From Yponomeuta sedellus (Eukaryota > Arthropoda > Insecta > Lepidoptera > Yponomeutidae): a DNA stretch of 64,000 nt. The position numbers and the translations under genes are program-made. The stretch lies in assembly GCA_934045075.1 (NCBI GenBank), contig OW203732.1, positions 5,931,501-5,995,500 on the forward strand, written 5' to 3'. The notes under the pieces are model-generated. The model was not told the origin of the DNA and did not search any database. It worked only from the letters and a program-made list of their open reading frames with translations. The first letter of the stretch is position 1. Each line of letters opens with the position of its first letter. Below, piece by piece: positions 23,700-34,261 of the stretch.

Positions 23700-23912
23700 A
23701 GGTATTTCTCGGTCTCGAGTTCGATCCCCGGCCGGGTCAAACTAGGAAACGAACTTTTCTAGTTTGTCTCGGGTCTTAGATGTTATCTCTGTATTTATTG
23801 TATTAAATCTATCGTCGAGTTGGCACCTATAACACAAGTCATTTAGTTGTACTTAGTATAGGGCTAACGAGATCTGTGTAATATGACCATGAACATTTAT
23901 TATTATTATTTC
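23700..23912 (+). repeat. tRNA-derived SINE (GGCCGGG family), duplicated copy
   Basis: Head fragment GTTCGATCCCCGGCCGGG, then AACTAGGAAACGAACTTTTC and the AT-rich 3' end with ATTATTATTATT. Its duplicate is at 28028-28240. The 5' half of the tRNA part is missing. Confidence 0.8.
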
Positions 23913-25189
23913 TCAGGAAATCTAAACTGGAAAAAAAACCTAAGTCGTTGCGCCAACATTTTTGATTGACAATAGACAGTGGGCTTCCTTTTCACTTTCT
24001 CGGAATGAACCATTAGAGCAACTGCGTATATGCGTATCACAACAAGTTAATATTTTTCTACGAATATCCAACGCTATAATGTAGGTCTATTATCGTTAGT
24101 AAACTGTTTCGAGAATCGGCGTAATGACATCGGGCACCCCTCAAATATTTATCAGCCTCGAAAATTTCGCAGAATCTGCTGTGTTAGTATGGACTTTTTA
24201 TCGAGCTCAACACAGAAACAGGATTCTACATCAGACACCGAGGTAACTCGACCCGGTTAATTCGACGCAAACTACTTTACCGGACCACTCAACTAATTTT
24301 ATTTTTCTTTATTTCAGGCCTAAGCTACATAATTAAATTTAATTAAATTTTAGTTTTCATAGTAGATAAAAAGTAAAAACCCATAAAAACATATCTACGA
24401 TGAAAACTAAAGTCGCTCAGCCTGTGAGCACTATTTGCTGCTACAGCGAGACTATCCATACTAGGATACTGTTAGCGCTACCACTAAAGTACTACGTTCG
24501 CTGCCAATTCCGTGTGACAATTCGACCCCGATTATTCGACTCCGACAATTCGAACACGACAACTCGAGCCCGACAGGACGACACCGGAAAAGGCGTCTTC
24601 GATCTCCTATTTTTATATCATACTAGCTGACCCAGCGAACTAACCCAGCTAACCTAACAGTCGATTCTTTATTTTGATATTTTTATTTTTCCCTCTGTAA
24701 GAACCATCCACGTACTTCAAGGAAAGAATAAGCGAAATCGGTTCAGCTACTCTCGAGATTTGCGCTTACCAACACATTCAGCGATTAATTTTTATATTAT
24801 AGAGAAGATATCCTTTTTTATGTCCTCAGCCATCCTCACCCAGCCAATAAACTGCCTCAGATCGTTGGTCTAGCAATCTGTGTACCGACTGGCTAACAAA
24901 GCGGTTTCGGTGTGCCGCTTCTCGTTGATTTCCACGCGCGAAACTTTGTTTTATAAAGTATAAGGAATGGGCTTACCTTGACCTCTATCTAACCTGGGCG
25001 TAAATTGAGGACTACGATGGAAAGAGTTTGCTTAGAAGAATCCTTTGTTTCCCATTGGTCATCGTCGGTTGTTTCTTCGAAGATGTGACCAGCCCACGGC
25101 CAATCCTATAGGCGCGTCCCTTACATTCGCTGCGTCACCCGTACTCGTTCGTGGAATGTGCGCCGAATCTAGTAATTATCTGAAATACG

Positions 25190-25496
25190 GAGTGCTTAGT
25201 GCGAGTTTGACAGATCCAATCGGATAACTTTACTACGGCGTTAATCGAGCATTAAGTAGTGAGTATGGGTAAGTTAACCGTTCGAACTCTCAAAACGCTG
25301 TCACAGTACAACTCGCACTCGCGTTTATTCGTGTTTTGGCTGGTAAACGTGTTCACTTCTCAACGTAAACCATTACAACTCGCACTCAGCAATTTTAATT
25401 TCCATACTTGTCGCTAGGTGGCGCTTCCTCGATGCCATAGAAATATGAGTTTACGTTAACGCAATCGAGTAGTTAAAAAACTCGCACTAAGCACTC
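25190..25496. mobile_element. 307-bp MITE, ends GAGTGCTTAGTGCGAGTTT
   Basis: The perfect terminal inverted repeats GAGTGCTTAGTGCGAGTTT and AAACTCGCACTAAGCACTC are almost mirrored inside by CAACTCGCACTC motifs. It is duplicated at 29518-29824 as part of the tandem block. An independent copy with about 296 bp lies at 59097-59392. No transposase. I could not define a target duplication. Confidence 0.75.
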
Positions 25497-26799
25497 AGGG
25501 GTCAATGATATCGGGTTTTATCACCTAACCACTAATCTATGAGGGTTCTTACTGATTTCGCGTAACACATATCTTATCTACTGTCTTATCGCTACACAAA
25601 TACCTCGGTCGGGGCCATCCCGCCACTATCTCGTTGTTCTAGCGGTTAACTTATCAAAACAGAGGTCGTGGGTTGGATTCCCACTGGAGGCCGTTGTCCT
25701 TGAATGGCTTCAGTCTGGGTGTGTATTGCTATGGTTGTTCTGGTCTAGTTTTATTTGCACCAGTCAAAGTCCCTTCAGCCACGTTCGTAACCAAATTTTC
25801 GTAACCAGTTACGAATGTGGACTTTTTATCGCTGTTTCGTAACCAGCTACAAGCCAGTTACGAATGTGGATTAATTTTCCATTTTCGTAACTGAAACCTC
25901 TTAGCCATGTATGGTCTCCTGGTACTTCCACATCCATCCGGCTCAATTGAGGCTTTATATCAAATACCGCTTCTTCATTATACCTTAAAGTCTAAATGTC
26001 TTAGTACCCAAAATGGAAGAAAAAAAGGAAGACTCGCTTTAAACGGACAATATATCGCCTCGAGTCTACCTTGGCAGCAGGGATGGAAGTCTTTGAGAGA
26101 CGGCTGTCCCAACCAAGGGTAGGTGGATAAAGTTGGGGAAGAACATGCAACAGTCTCCGGATCCGGCGTGCTTGTCACGTGGTAGCTGGATCACACGGAC
26201 TAAGTCACTGACAACAGTGGTGATGCCTGGAACCTTCTTCCGTTTACATAGTGTCAGTGGGTGTTTTTTTCATTACATTAATTTCACCACAATTGACAAA
26301 ATAGTTTGACTACGTGGAAGAACCCCATTATTTTGTCCCGTTAACGGGTCCACGAGGGATTGGTCCCGTTATACGTCATCAACGGGTCCACGAGGGATAA
26401 ACTAGCAGTCCTGTGGTTACCTACGTTTTGATCAAGTGGGTGTGCCAGGTGTACCATATGTTTGGGTGGTCAGTGAGATATAAATTCCAAAATGATTTCG
26501 CGAAAAATAGAAAATAGAACTTCAATATTCCCCAAACGATAAGAAGTCACACAAAGTGCATTTTACGTTCTTTAAGGTCGAATCAAAAATATTCAAGTCT
26601 GTGGTTTGAACGAACACCCGTGGGAGCCTAAATAGCTATGTTCAGCACCGTTTTTTCTTATTTTTGGTAGGTTGGGTATTGAAGAGTATTTGGGACTGAA
26701 GGTCGGATAGTAAGTAGCAAAGAATGAACATCAAACAGGCAAAGTAATTTATTACGATTTTATTCTCATCATCTCGACAGCAGCACAGGACGTCACCCT

Positions 26800-27381
26800 T
26801 CAGCCCAGACACAACGGGGGCCACGTACACGGGGCGCACGGGCTGGGATCCCCGTAGGGAAACTCCGACGCGCCCGTGCATGCCGGCGGATGCCCACAGC
26901 ACGACTTGCATTTGGACTCCGGGGGCTTCATGCCGACCAGGAGACTCGTCCCGGGAGTGGGGCACGGCCCACCTTTCCCGCACTTGTTTGTGCAACACGG
27001 CAGCATGGGTGGGAACTGGGGCTGGCACGGTGGGGGGCACTCGCGCCGGCCAAGGCACGGCGGTCCACCGCAGCCTGCTCCCGGCGTTGACAAAGACCCT
27101 GGCGACCCGTACTCTGATGGCCTGCTCTTCCGCGGCATGGAGTCCATTACACCGCGGTTACCGCCACCGCTGCAAGTGGGGCAGGCTCCACCCCCAGACT
27201 TGCCCCCATGGCTACCGCCTCCGCTGCTGCGTCCACCGGTGCCGCCACCGCCGCCCTGGATAAAGTCGACCTGCTTTTTGAACTCCGTGGGGCTTGTAAA
27301 GGGCACAGACTTGAAGCAGGGCCCACAGGGTCCTGCTTCAAGTCTGTGCCCTTTACAAGCATTATGGATCGAGCACCGCAT
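26800..27381 (-). CDS. Truncated, chimeric copy of the Cys/Gly/Pro-rich gene
   Basis: A 193-aa minus-strand ORF identical in its last 175 or so residues to the intact gene at 31128-31721, including the Gly-rich linker and the conserved C-terminal domain. The tandem duplication cut the parent after about codon 20. The native start (MPCPMPCGPC) and promoter are gone. Instead the frame reads through the inverted 29-bp junction and a scrap of flanking DNA, giving a new start MRCSIHNACKGHRLEAG. Poly(A) signals at 26748-26753 and 26759-26764 are kept. Whether it is transcribed is unknown; nothing at its new 5' side looks like a promoter. The only coding-strand difference seen from the parent (26944) is silent. 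It is either a fresh pseudogene or an incipient new gene. Confidence 0.55.
   Translation of the reverse strand: MRCSIHNACKGHRLEAGPCGPCFKSVPFTSPTEFKKQVDFIQGGGGGTGGRSSGGGSHGGKSGGGACPTCSGGGNRGVMDSMPRKSRPSEYGSPGSLSTPGAGCGGPPCLGRRECPPPCQPQFPPMLPCCTNKCGKGGPCPTPGTSLLVGMKPPESKCKSCCGHPPACTGASEFPYGDPSPCAPCTWPPLCLG
27292..27360. repeat. Perfect 29-bp inverted repeat at the duplication junction
   Basis: The arms 27292-27320 and 27332-27360 (starting GCTTGTAAAGGGCACAGACT and its reverse complement) are perfect, with an 11-nt loop GCCCACAGGGT. The right arm is an inverted copy of gene sequence inserted between the two duplicate blocks, joined with AGC microhomology to AGCATTATGGA of copy 2. Confidence 0.95.
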
Positions 27382-28027
27382 GTGGGATTTTTGGCGGAAT
27401 TACATCATTAAAATGTGAAAATTACTTTTAAATTTTGAAAATTATAACTATGGTGTCAAGAGGTTTGCACCGTTACAAAGTCTAATCAAATCAATTTTAT
27501 TTCAAATTAAAGAATTTACATTCGGTTTGCTAAATGTCAATGTACAATGTAAATTGAAGGCCGCTGCCGTCTCGGGCCGCAGTGTAATGGAGAAAAGCAC
27601 AGCGGGAAAAAAACTCCACTCTGACCATCTTTTCTCAAGTCATATTAAAACATGTTACCATCTATACATACGTATGATAAGATTTCATGTTTGCCATCAA
27701 TAAATTTAAATGCCATAGCGTTAGTTAATTGTCTTACAACAGTAGGGGAAACATAAGTACTGCGGCCAGACACATTCGTTCACATGATATTCGTAACCAC
27801 GATTAAAACGTCATCTGATTGATTTTGGTAATTTAAACGATGTCAATACAACTTCTGGGAAACTGCTTATTAAAAACGGCAGGAGATTTTTTCATGTATA
27901 CAAAGGCTAAACAAAGTAGACTAAGAAAATAATGCAAGAAACCTGGGACTATTTTCCTTCCTTCCTTCTTACCATTAACATAAAAACTGGTTAATGTAAC
28001 CATAACCCAATTGACCCTGCTTACAGT

Positions 28028-28240
28028 AGGTATTTCTCGGTCTCGAGTTCGATCCCCGGCCGGGTCAAACTAGGAAACGAACTTTTCTAGTTTGTCTCGG
28101 GTCTTAGATGTTATCTCTGTATTTATTGTATTAAATCTATCGTCGAGTTGGCACCTATAACACAAGTCATTTAGTTGTACTTAGTATAGGGCTAACGAGA
28201 TCTGTGTAATATGACCATGAACATTTATTATTATTATTTC
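28028..28240 (+). repeat. tRNA-derived SINE (GGCCGGG family), duplicated copy
   Basis: Copy-2 counterpart of 23700-23912, identical by eye. Confidence 0.8.
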
Positions 28241-29517
28241 TCAGGAAATCTAAACTGGAAAAAAAACCTAAGTCGTTGCGCCAACATTTTTGATTGACAA
28301 TAGACAGTGGGCTTCCTTTTCACTTTCTCGGAATGAACCATTAGAGCAACTGCGTATATGCGTATCACAACAAGTTAATATTTTTCTACGAATATCCAAC
28401 GCTATAATGTAGGTCTATTATCGTTAGTAAACTGTTTCGAGAATCGGCGTAATGACATCGGGCACCCCTCAAATATTTATCAGCCTCGAAAATTTCGCAG
28501 AATCTGCTGTGTTAGTATGGACTTTTTATCGAGCTCAACACAGAAACAGGATTCTACATCAGACACCGAGGTAACTCGACCCGGTTAATTCGACGCAAAC
28601 TACTTTACCGGACCACTCAACTAATTTTATTTTTCTTTATTTCAGGCCTAAGCTACATAATTAAATTTAATTAAATTTTAGTTTTCATAGTAGATAAAAA
28701 GTAAAAACCCATAAAAACATATCTACGATGAAAACTAAAGTCGCTCAGCCTGTGAGCACTATTTGCTGCTACAGCGAGACTATCCATACTAGGATACTGT
28801 TAGCGCTACCACTAAAGTACTACGTTCGCTGCCAATTCCGTGTGACAATTCGACCCCGATTATTCGACTCCGACAATTCGAACACGACAACTCGAGCCCG
28901 ACAGGACGACACCGGAAAAGGCGTCTTCGATCTCCTATTTTTATATCATACTAGCTGACCCAGCGAACTAACCCAGCTAACCTAACAGTCGATTCTTTAT
29001 TTTGATATTTTTATTTTTCCCTCTGTAAGAACCATCCACGTACTTCAAGGAAAGAATAAGCGAAATCGGTTCAGCTACTCTCGAGATTTGCGCTTACCAA
29101 CACATTCAGCGATTAATTTTTATATTATAGAGAAGATATCCTTTTTTATGTCCTCAGCCATCCTCACCCAGCCAATAAACTGCCTCAGATCGTTGGTCTA
29201 GCAATCTGTGTACCGACTGGCTAACAAAGCGGTTTCGGTGTGCCGCTTCTCGTTGATTTCCACGCGCGAAACTTTGTTTTATAAAGTATAAGGAATGGGC
29301 TTACCTTGACCTCTATCTAACCTGGGCGTAAATTGAGGACTACGATGGAAAGAGTTTGCTTAGAAGAATCCTTTGTTTCCCATTGGTCATCGTCGGTTGT
29401 TTCTTCGAAGATGTGACCAGCCCACGGCCAATCCTATAGGCGCGTCCCTTACATTCGCTGCGTCACCCGTACTCGTTCGTGGAATGTGCGCCGAATCTAG
29501 TAATTATCTGAAATACG

Positions 29518-29824
29518 GAGTGCTTAGTGCGAGTTTGACAGATCCAATCGGATAACTTTACTACGGCGTTAATCGAGCATTAAGTAGTGAGTATGGGTAA
29601 GTTAACCGTTCGAACTCTCAAAACGCTGTCACAGTACAACTCGCACTCGCGTTTATTCGTGTTTTGGCTGGTAAACGTGTTCACTTCTCAACGTAAACCA
29701 TTACAACTCGCACTCAGCAATTTTAATTTCCATACTTGTCGCTAGGTGGCGCTTCCTCGATGCCATAGAAATATGAGTTTACGTTAACGCAATCGAGTAG
29801 TTAAAAAACTCGCACTAAGCACTC
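29518..29824. mobile_element. 307-bp MITE, duplicated copy
   Basis: Copy-2 counterpart of the MITE at 25190-25496. Confidence 0.75.
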
Positions 29825-31127
29825 AGGGGTCAATGATATCGGGTTTTATCACCTAACCACTAATCTATGAGGGTTCTTACTGATTTCGCGTAACACATAT
29901 CTTATCTACTGTCTTATCGCTACACAAATACCTCGGTCGGGGCCATCCCGCCACTATCTCGTTGTTCTAGCGGTTAACTTATCAAAACAGAGGTCGTGGG
30001 TTGGATTCCCACTGGAGGCCGTTGTCCTTGAATGGCTTCAGTCTGGGTGTGTATTGCTATGGTTGTTCTGGTCTAGTTTTATTTGCACCAGTCAAAGTCC
30101 CTTCAGCCACGTTCGTAACCAAATTTTCGTAACCAGTTACGAATGTGGACTTTTTATCGCTGTTTCGTAACCAGCTACAAGCCAGTTACGAATGTGGATT
30201 AATTTTCCATTTTCGTAACTGAAACCTCTTAGCCATGTATGGTCTCCTGGTACTTCCACATCCATCCGGCTCAATTGAGGCTTTATATCAAATACCGCTT
30301 CTTCATTATACCTTAAAGTCTAAATGTCTTAGTACCCAAAATGGAAGAAAAAAAGGAAGACTCGCTTTAAACGGACAATATATCGCCTCGAGTCTACCTT
30401 GGCAGCAGGGATGGAAGTCTTTGAGAGACGGCTGTCCCAACCAAGGGTAGGTGGATAAAGTTGGGGAAGAACATGCAACAGTCTCCGGATCCGGCGTGCT
30501 TGTCACGTGGTAGCTGGATCACACGGACTAAGTCACTGACAACAGTGGTGATGCCTGGAACCTTCTTCCGTTTACATAGTGTCAGTGGGTGTTTTTTTCA
30601 TTACATTAATTTCACCACAATTGACAAAATAGTTTGACTACGTGGAAGAACCCCATTATTTTGTCCCGTTAACGGGTCCACGAGGGATTGGTCCCGTTAT
30701 ACGTCATCAACGGGTCCACGAGGGATAAACTAGCAGTCCTGTGGTTACCTACGTTTTGATCAAGTGGGTGTGCCAGGTGTACCATATGTTTGGGTGGTCA
30801 GTGAGATATAAATTCCAAAATGATTTCGCGAAAAATAGAAAATAGAACTTCAATATTCCCCAAACGATAAGAAGTCACACAAAGTGCATTTTACGTTCTT
30901 TAAGGTCGAATCAAAAATATTCAAGTCTGTGGTTTGAACGAACACCCGTGGGAGCCTAAATAGCTATGTTCAGCACCGTTTTTTCTTATTTTTGGTAGGT
31001 TGGGTATTGAAGAGTATTTGGGACTGAAGGTCGGATAGTAAGTAGCAAAGAATGAACATCAAACAGGCAAAGTAATTTATTACGATTTTATTCTCATCAT
31101 CTCGACAGCAGCACAGGACGTCACCCT

Positions 31128-31721
31128 TCAGCCCAGACACAACGGGGGCCACGTACACGGGGCGCACGGGCTGGGATCCCCGTAGGGAAACTCCGACGCG
31201 CCCGTGCATGCCGGCGGATGCCCACAGCACGACTTGCATTTGGACTCCGGGGGCTTCATGCCGACCAGGAGGCTCGTCCCGGGAGTGGGGCACGGCCCAC
31301 CTTTCCCGCACTTGTTTGTGCAACACGGCAGCATGGGTGGGAACTGGGGCTGGCACGGTGGGGGGCACTCGCGCCGGCCAAGGCACGGCGGTCCACCGCA
31401 GCCTGCTCCCGGCGTTGACAAAGACCCTGGCGACCCGTACTCTGATGGCCTGCTCTTCCGCGGCATGGAGTCCATTACACCGCGGTTACCGCCACCGCTG
31501 CAAGTGGGGCAGGCTCCACCCCCAGACTTGCCCCCATGGCTACCGCCTCCGCTGCTGCGTCCACCGGTGCCGCCACCGCCGCCCTGGATAAAGTCGACCT
31601 GCTTTTTGAACTCCGTGGGGCTTGTAAAGGGCACAGACTTGAAGCAGGGCCCACAGGGTCCCGGGCAGGGGATCGGCACGCAGCACGGGCCACACGGGCC
31701 ACACGGCATCGGACAAGGCAT
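31128..31721 (-). CDS. Cys/Gly/Pro-rich protein, intact (candidate sperm-tail protein)
   Basis: A 197-aa intronless ORF. Residues 1-26 are Cys-Gly-Pro runs (MPCPMPCGPCGPCC). Residues 27-46 are a short non-Cys segment (FKSVPFTSPTEFKKQVDF). Residues 47-70 are a Gly/Ser linker, and 71-197 are a domain shared with the 51302-52036 protein (CPTC, MDS, RPSEYGSPGSLSTPGAGC, PPCLGR, CQPQFPPMLPCC, PGTSLLVGMKPPE, CCG, ASEF, WPPLCL). The start is supported by an in-frame TAA about 45 nt upstream with no ATG between. Two AATAAA signals (31087-31092, 31076-31081) follow the stop. CGPCGPC runs are typical of Drosophila Mst(3)CGP sperm proteins, which sit disulfide-bonded in the tail. That role is inferred, not shown. 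Chorion or cuticle proteins are alternatives. No signal peptide is evident, which argues against a secreted shell protein. Confidence 0.85.
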   Translation of the reverse strand: MPCPMPCGPCGPCCVPIPCPGPCGPCFKSVPFTSPTEFKKQVDFIQGGGGGTGGRSSGGGSHGGKSGGGACPTCSGGGNRGVMDSMPRKSRPSEYGSPGSLSTPGAGCGGPPCLGRRECPPPCQPQFPPMLPCCTNKCGKGGPCPTPGTSLLVGMKPPESKCKSCCGHPPACTGASEFPYGDPSPCAPCTWPPLCLG

Positions 31722-31825
31722 CTGGCGGGTTAACTTGATGTTTCTAGTGATTGCACTTAAAAATGTTTAGTTTGGTGATTTTTTTGTAGATTTTACGTCG
31801 TGATTCTTTTTTACTTTTTTTTTTG

Positions 31826-31837
31826 TAATTTTGATGT
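31826..31837 (-). promoter_or_regulatory. Translational-control-element-like 12-mer upstream of the Cys/Gly/Pro gene
   Basis: On the gene's strand the sequence is ACATCAAAATTA. It matches the consensus ACATCNAAATTT, recalled for the leader element that delays translation of fly Mst(3)CGP sperm mRNAs, at all positions but the last. It lies about 105 nt before the ATG in AT-rich DNA that could be the 5' leader. The transcription start is not known, and an AT-rich 12-mer can occur by chance. A weaker match (ACATCAAGTTAA) is at 31730-31741. Confidence 0.35.
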
Positions 31838-32159
31838 AAAAAAAACTTTGTTTACCTCATAGTGCGGGAAGAGTTCTGTGATGAATTAGGTATTTGATAT
31901 ATATTTGGTGGACGTTCGTTCCAAGTACAAATTTATTTTTTGACAAGTATTTTTTTCTTCCAGAGACAAGATTTTTGGTGAAAAAGTATTTCTGCTTCTG
32001 TGACCTATACAGGTATAAAGAGACTGTAGCCTGACCGAGAGCTAGGCGTATCCTAGCTTTAAAAACTAGCCTCGTGTAGCCCGAGCGTAGCCATGAATGC
32101 AAAAGCAAACTGCTTTATCAATAAAATTCTAAAGAGAAATAATTGAAGTTAGGTCATTA
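31838..32159. other. No recognisable gene
   Basis: AT-rich upstream region of the minus-strand gene at 31128-31721. The ORF on the minus strand at 31857-32108 has no coding character. Confidence 0.4.
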
Positions 32160-32350
32160 AAATATTAAATACTAGCTGTGCCTCACGTTGTTACCCGCGG
32201 TTTATATATTTTTCCATGGGGATAAGATATTTGCCCGCAGTAAAACGTAGCCTATGTCTTAATCCAGGTTGTAAGCTAACTCCATACCAAATTTTACTAA
32301 AACCGCACCAGGCGTTTAGACGTGAACAAGTAATAAACATACACAATCAC
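32160..32350 (-). repeat. Dispersed retroposon-end relic (ACTAGCTG...CCCGCGG)
   Basis: Contains ACTAGCTGTGCC, TTACCCGCGG, GCAGTAAAACGTAGCCTATG and ACCGCACCAGGCGTTTAGA. A plus-strand relative with TAAACGGCTGGAAACG and CATAGGTTACGTTTTACTGC lies at 56190-56370. The ends are typical of abundant lepidopteran retroposon 3' regions. Confidence 0.55.
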
Positions 32351-32430
32351 AAACTTTCGCGTGTTTTTAGTGTGATTAAATACCATTAGCACATAATGTC
32401 ATTTTCAGCGTCATTATCGTCATTTTCAGC

Positions 32431-32625
32431 GGCTTAGTCGATAAATGGCCAATTCGCAAAAAGGCTAACAGTAAAAAAAGGCTAATTCGGCGAATGGCTT
32501 ATTCTCTGAATGCCTAATTCGCAGAATGGCCCATTCGCAGAAGGGCCAAATCGCCAAATGGCTTATTCTTAAAATATCTTATTCTCAAATGCCTCTTTGT
32601 GAATTAGCCATTTATCGACTAAGCC
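32431..32625. mobile_element. Short inverted-repeat element built of AATGGC/ATTCGC motifs
   Basis: The left end GGCTTAGTCGATAAATGGCC and the right end GGCTAATTC.../TTTATCGACTAAGCC are inverted copies (about 29 bp, 3 mismatches). The interior is a run of degenerate units such as GCGAATGGCTTATTC and GCAGAATGGCCCATTC. It looks like a non-autonomous DNA element with subterminal repeats, or a minisatellite capped by inverted ends. Confidence 0.55.
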
Positions 32626-32730
32626 TCTTCAGCGTAAGCAATCAAGAGGGAACTCCTCAATAGCTACTTCTTGGTTAAGCGTATTTAGTTTGTCTTTTTG
32701 ACTACATTTTTACCTAAATTAGTTATGACC

Positions 32731-32935
32731 AAATTTAAAAACCTATTTAGAGGCTAAAAATTTCACCCATGCCGGGATTCGAACCCGCAACCTCTGGCTA
32801 TCCGTACCAGAGGTTGCGGGTTCGAATCCCGGCATGGGTGAAATTTTTAGCCTCTAAATAGGTTTTTAAATTTGTTCCTTAGCACGGGTTAGTGCATTAA
32901 AAATAAAAAAATAAAAAAAATAGTGTAGTTATGAC
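32731..32935. repeat. Perfect 67-bp palindrome of SINE sequence
   Basis: The arms 32731-32797 and 32807-32873 are perfect inverted copies of the tRNA-Ile-like SINE 3' half, meeting across 9 nt (CTATCCGTA) inside the anticodon arm. The plus copy continues into the normal tail (CCTTAGCACGGGTTAGTGC, then A-rich) to 32935. Confidence 0.95.
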
Positions 32936-33167
32936 CACTTTATGACTACGTGTATGCATGTTTCAGTTAATCAACTTGTTTCTATTTTTTCGTTCATTTA
33001 TTAAGTTATAAATTTTCTAATGTTATATTTGAAAATTTATATATACCTGCATTTTTTTTAAATAAATTTTGTCTCGGGGTGTAAGCGAGCATTTAATTTT
33101 TCCCTTGATACTTCCTTATTTTTGTATTTTTTTCTGCAAACTTTTTATAACATAGCATTTATATACA
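32936..33167. other. No recognisable gene
   Basis: AT-rich spacer. Confidence 0.4.
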
Positions 33168-33345
33168 AACACATACAATGCTTCTGGTCCCACATAAGGA
33201 TGCCCTGTGTCGTAGGAACCAGAAACAACATCACAAACATGTAAATATCCAAGACATGTGGGTTTTTTCGGCCCCAGCCGGGATTCGAACTCGGACTTCT
33301 TGCATGGTAGGCAGATGCGCTACCGCAGCGCCACAGATAATGCCT
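33168..33345 (-). repeat. tRNA-derived SINE, third kind
   Basis: Best-preserved copy of the family at 4838-4995. The minus-strand head contains GCGCTGCGGTAGCGCATCTG and GAATCCCGGCTGGGGC; the body contains TTTCTGGTTCCTACGACACA. Confidence 0.75.
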
Positions 33346-33639
33346 AATTGCCTATTGTATAACACACAGTTGTATGTATGTATGTCACATCCCACGTGTC
33401 CAGGAATCAACGATATTGTTGTCGACGGCAAGCATTTTGTAATGTGGTTGCGGGAATATGAATTGCGTGCCCATTTCAATGTAATTTTACCGGCATTGTT
33501 CGGAGTGCGTTCGCAACTGGGGCACATTATGTCGAATCGGTTATTTCCGGCGCTCTTCCACAGAACTGTGTCCCCTCCCCATGGTGTGAGGCAGACGGTG
33601 TAACGACCACCTTTTGCAATCATAATATGGGACCTAACT
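33346..33639. other. Unassigned
   Basis: Overlapping ORFs on both strands, but with no motif I recognise; probably repeat-derived. Confidence 0.3.
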
Positions 33640-33900
33640 AACGTGAAGAAAAATATCGTGAGGAAATCTGAGTGTCTGAGGTACGGTCCGCAGCGATCAC
33701 TCTACTTTATCTCCTTCAAGGAACAATCCCATACAAACGTAGTTTTGTTTTGATTTACAAACGACAAGACGGATTGCAATTAATATTTTCTAATAGGTAC
33801 GCTTAGCTAGCTACATTTGCGAATTTGTATTCGCAATACCACACGCTAACTGTGTAAAACATCGTGAGGAAACCCGCGGCTTGGTTGGCTCCGCACGTAT
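33640..33900. repeat. Dispersed repeat (GTGAGGAAA... family), two fragments
   Basis: Two partial copies (AATATCGTGAGGAAATCTGA and ACATCGTGAGGAAACCCGCG). The second is preceded by AATACCACACGCTAACTGTG. Confidence 0.6.
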
Positions 33901-34004
33901 TGAATAGTCTTTCCTGGGGGCTAGGCCGACTAAGCTGTCAGGATGGTATAGGTGCTGGGCAAGCCTAGACCATCTATAAAATCATGTCCCACTCACTTCA
34001 GCAT

Positions 34005-34085
34005 GCGAGTGGTCCTTTCACCCATCTATTGTTAGTGAAGATGCCACTGGACGCTGTATAAATCATCTCATTACGTACATGCAAA
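34005..34085 (-). repeat. Short dispersed repeat (GCGTCCAGTGGCAT family)
   Basis: Inverted copy of 1148-1213. Confidence 0.6.
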
Positions 34086-34261
34086 GGCCAATGATTAGCT
34101 ACGCACGATCAAACCTCCACTTGTGTCCAATCGAGGTTTGATCGTGCTCCGCATTGTAAACAAACTTATCAAAAAGAAATTATAGTCTTGAGAGTAGTTC
34201 CTATGAAAAGTCGTGTGAGGCTGTAATTTTTTTTTTGCTATATTCTCTACATGAAATTGTA

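Larger units (their letters stand above)
23031..27333. repeat. 4.3-kb tandem duplication, copy 1
   Basis: The 4303-bp block is repeated at 27359-31661 with a constant offset of 4328. I noticed only two substitutions: 23043 A versus 27371 G, and 26944 A versus 31272 G. It carries the truncated cysteine-rich gene at its right end. Its left part holds retroposon relics (a TTTATTTCAA/TTTACATTCGG repeat at 23158-23310, a SINE at 23700-23912, a 3'-end relic at 24625-24805), a tRNA-like trace near 25630-25690, and a MITE at 25190-25496. No other gene is recognised inside it; the short ORFs at 24400-24630 and 25045-25227 lack coding character. Confidence 0.95.
27359..31661. repeat. 4.3-kb tandem duplication, copy 2
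   Basis: Second block of the duplication described at 23031-27333. It repeats the same internal features: SINE at 28028-28240, 3'-end relic at 28953-29133, tRNA-like trace near 29960-30020, MITE at 29518-29824. Its right end runs without a break into the intact gene, so this block keeps the ancestral right boundary. Confidence 0.95.

Noticed and set aside
24400..24630. A 76-codon ORF present in both duplicate blocks (also 28728-28958)
   Set aside because: It is repeated only because the block is duplicated; composition is non-coding and it ends in a retroposon relic.
26876..27418. Plus-strand frames of 60-190 codons opposite the Cys/Gly/Pro genes (also 31204-31770)
   Set aside because: These are antisense shadows of GC-rich coding DNA. 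The minus frame has the conserved domain, and poly(A) signals follow it.
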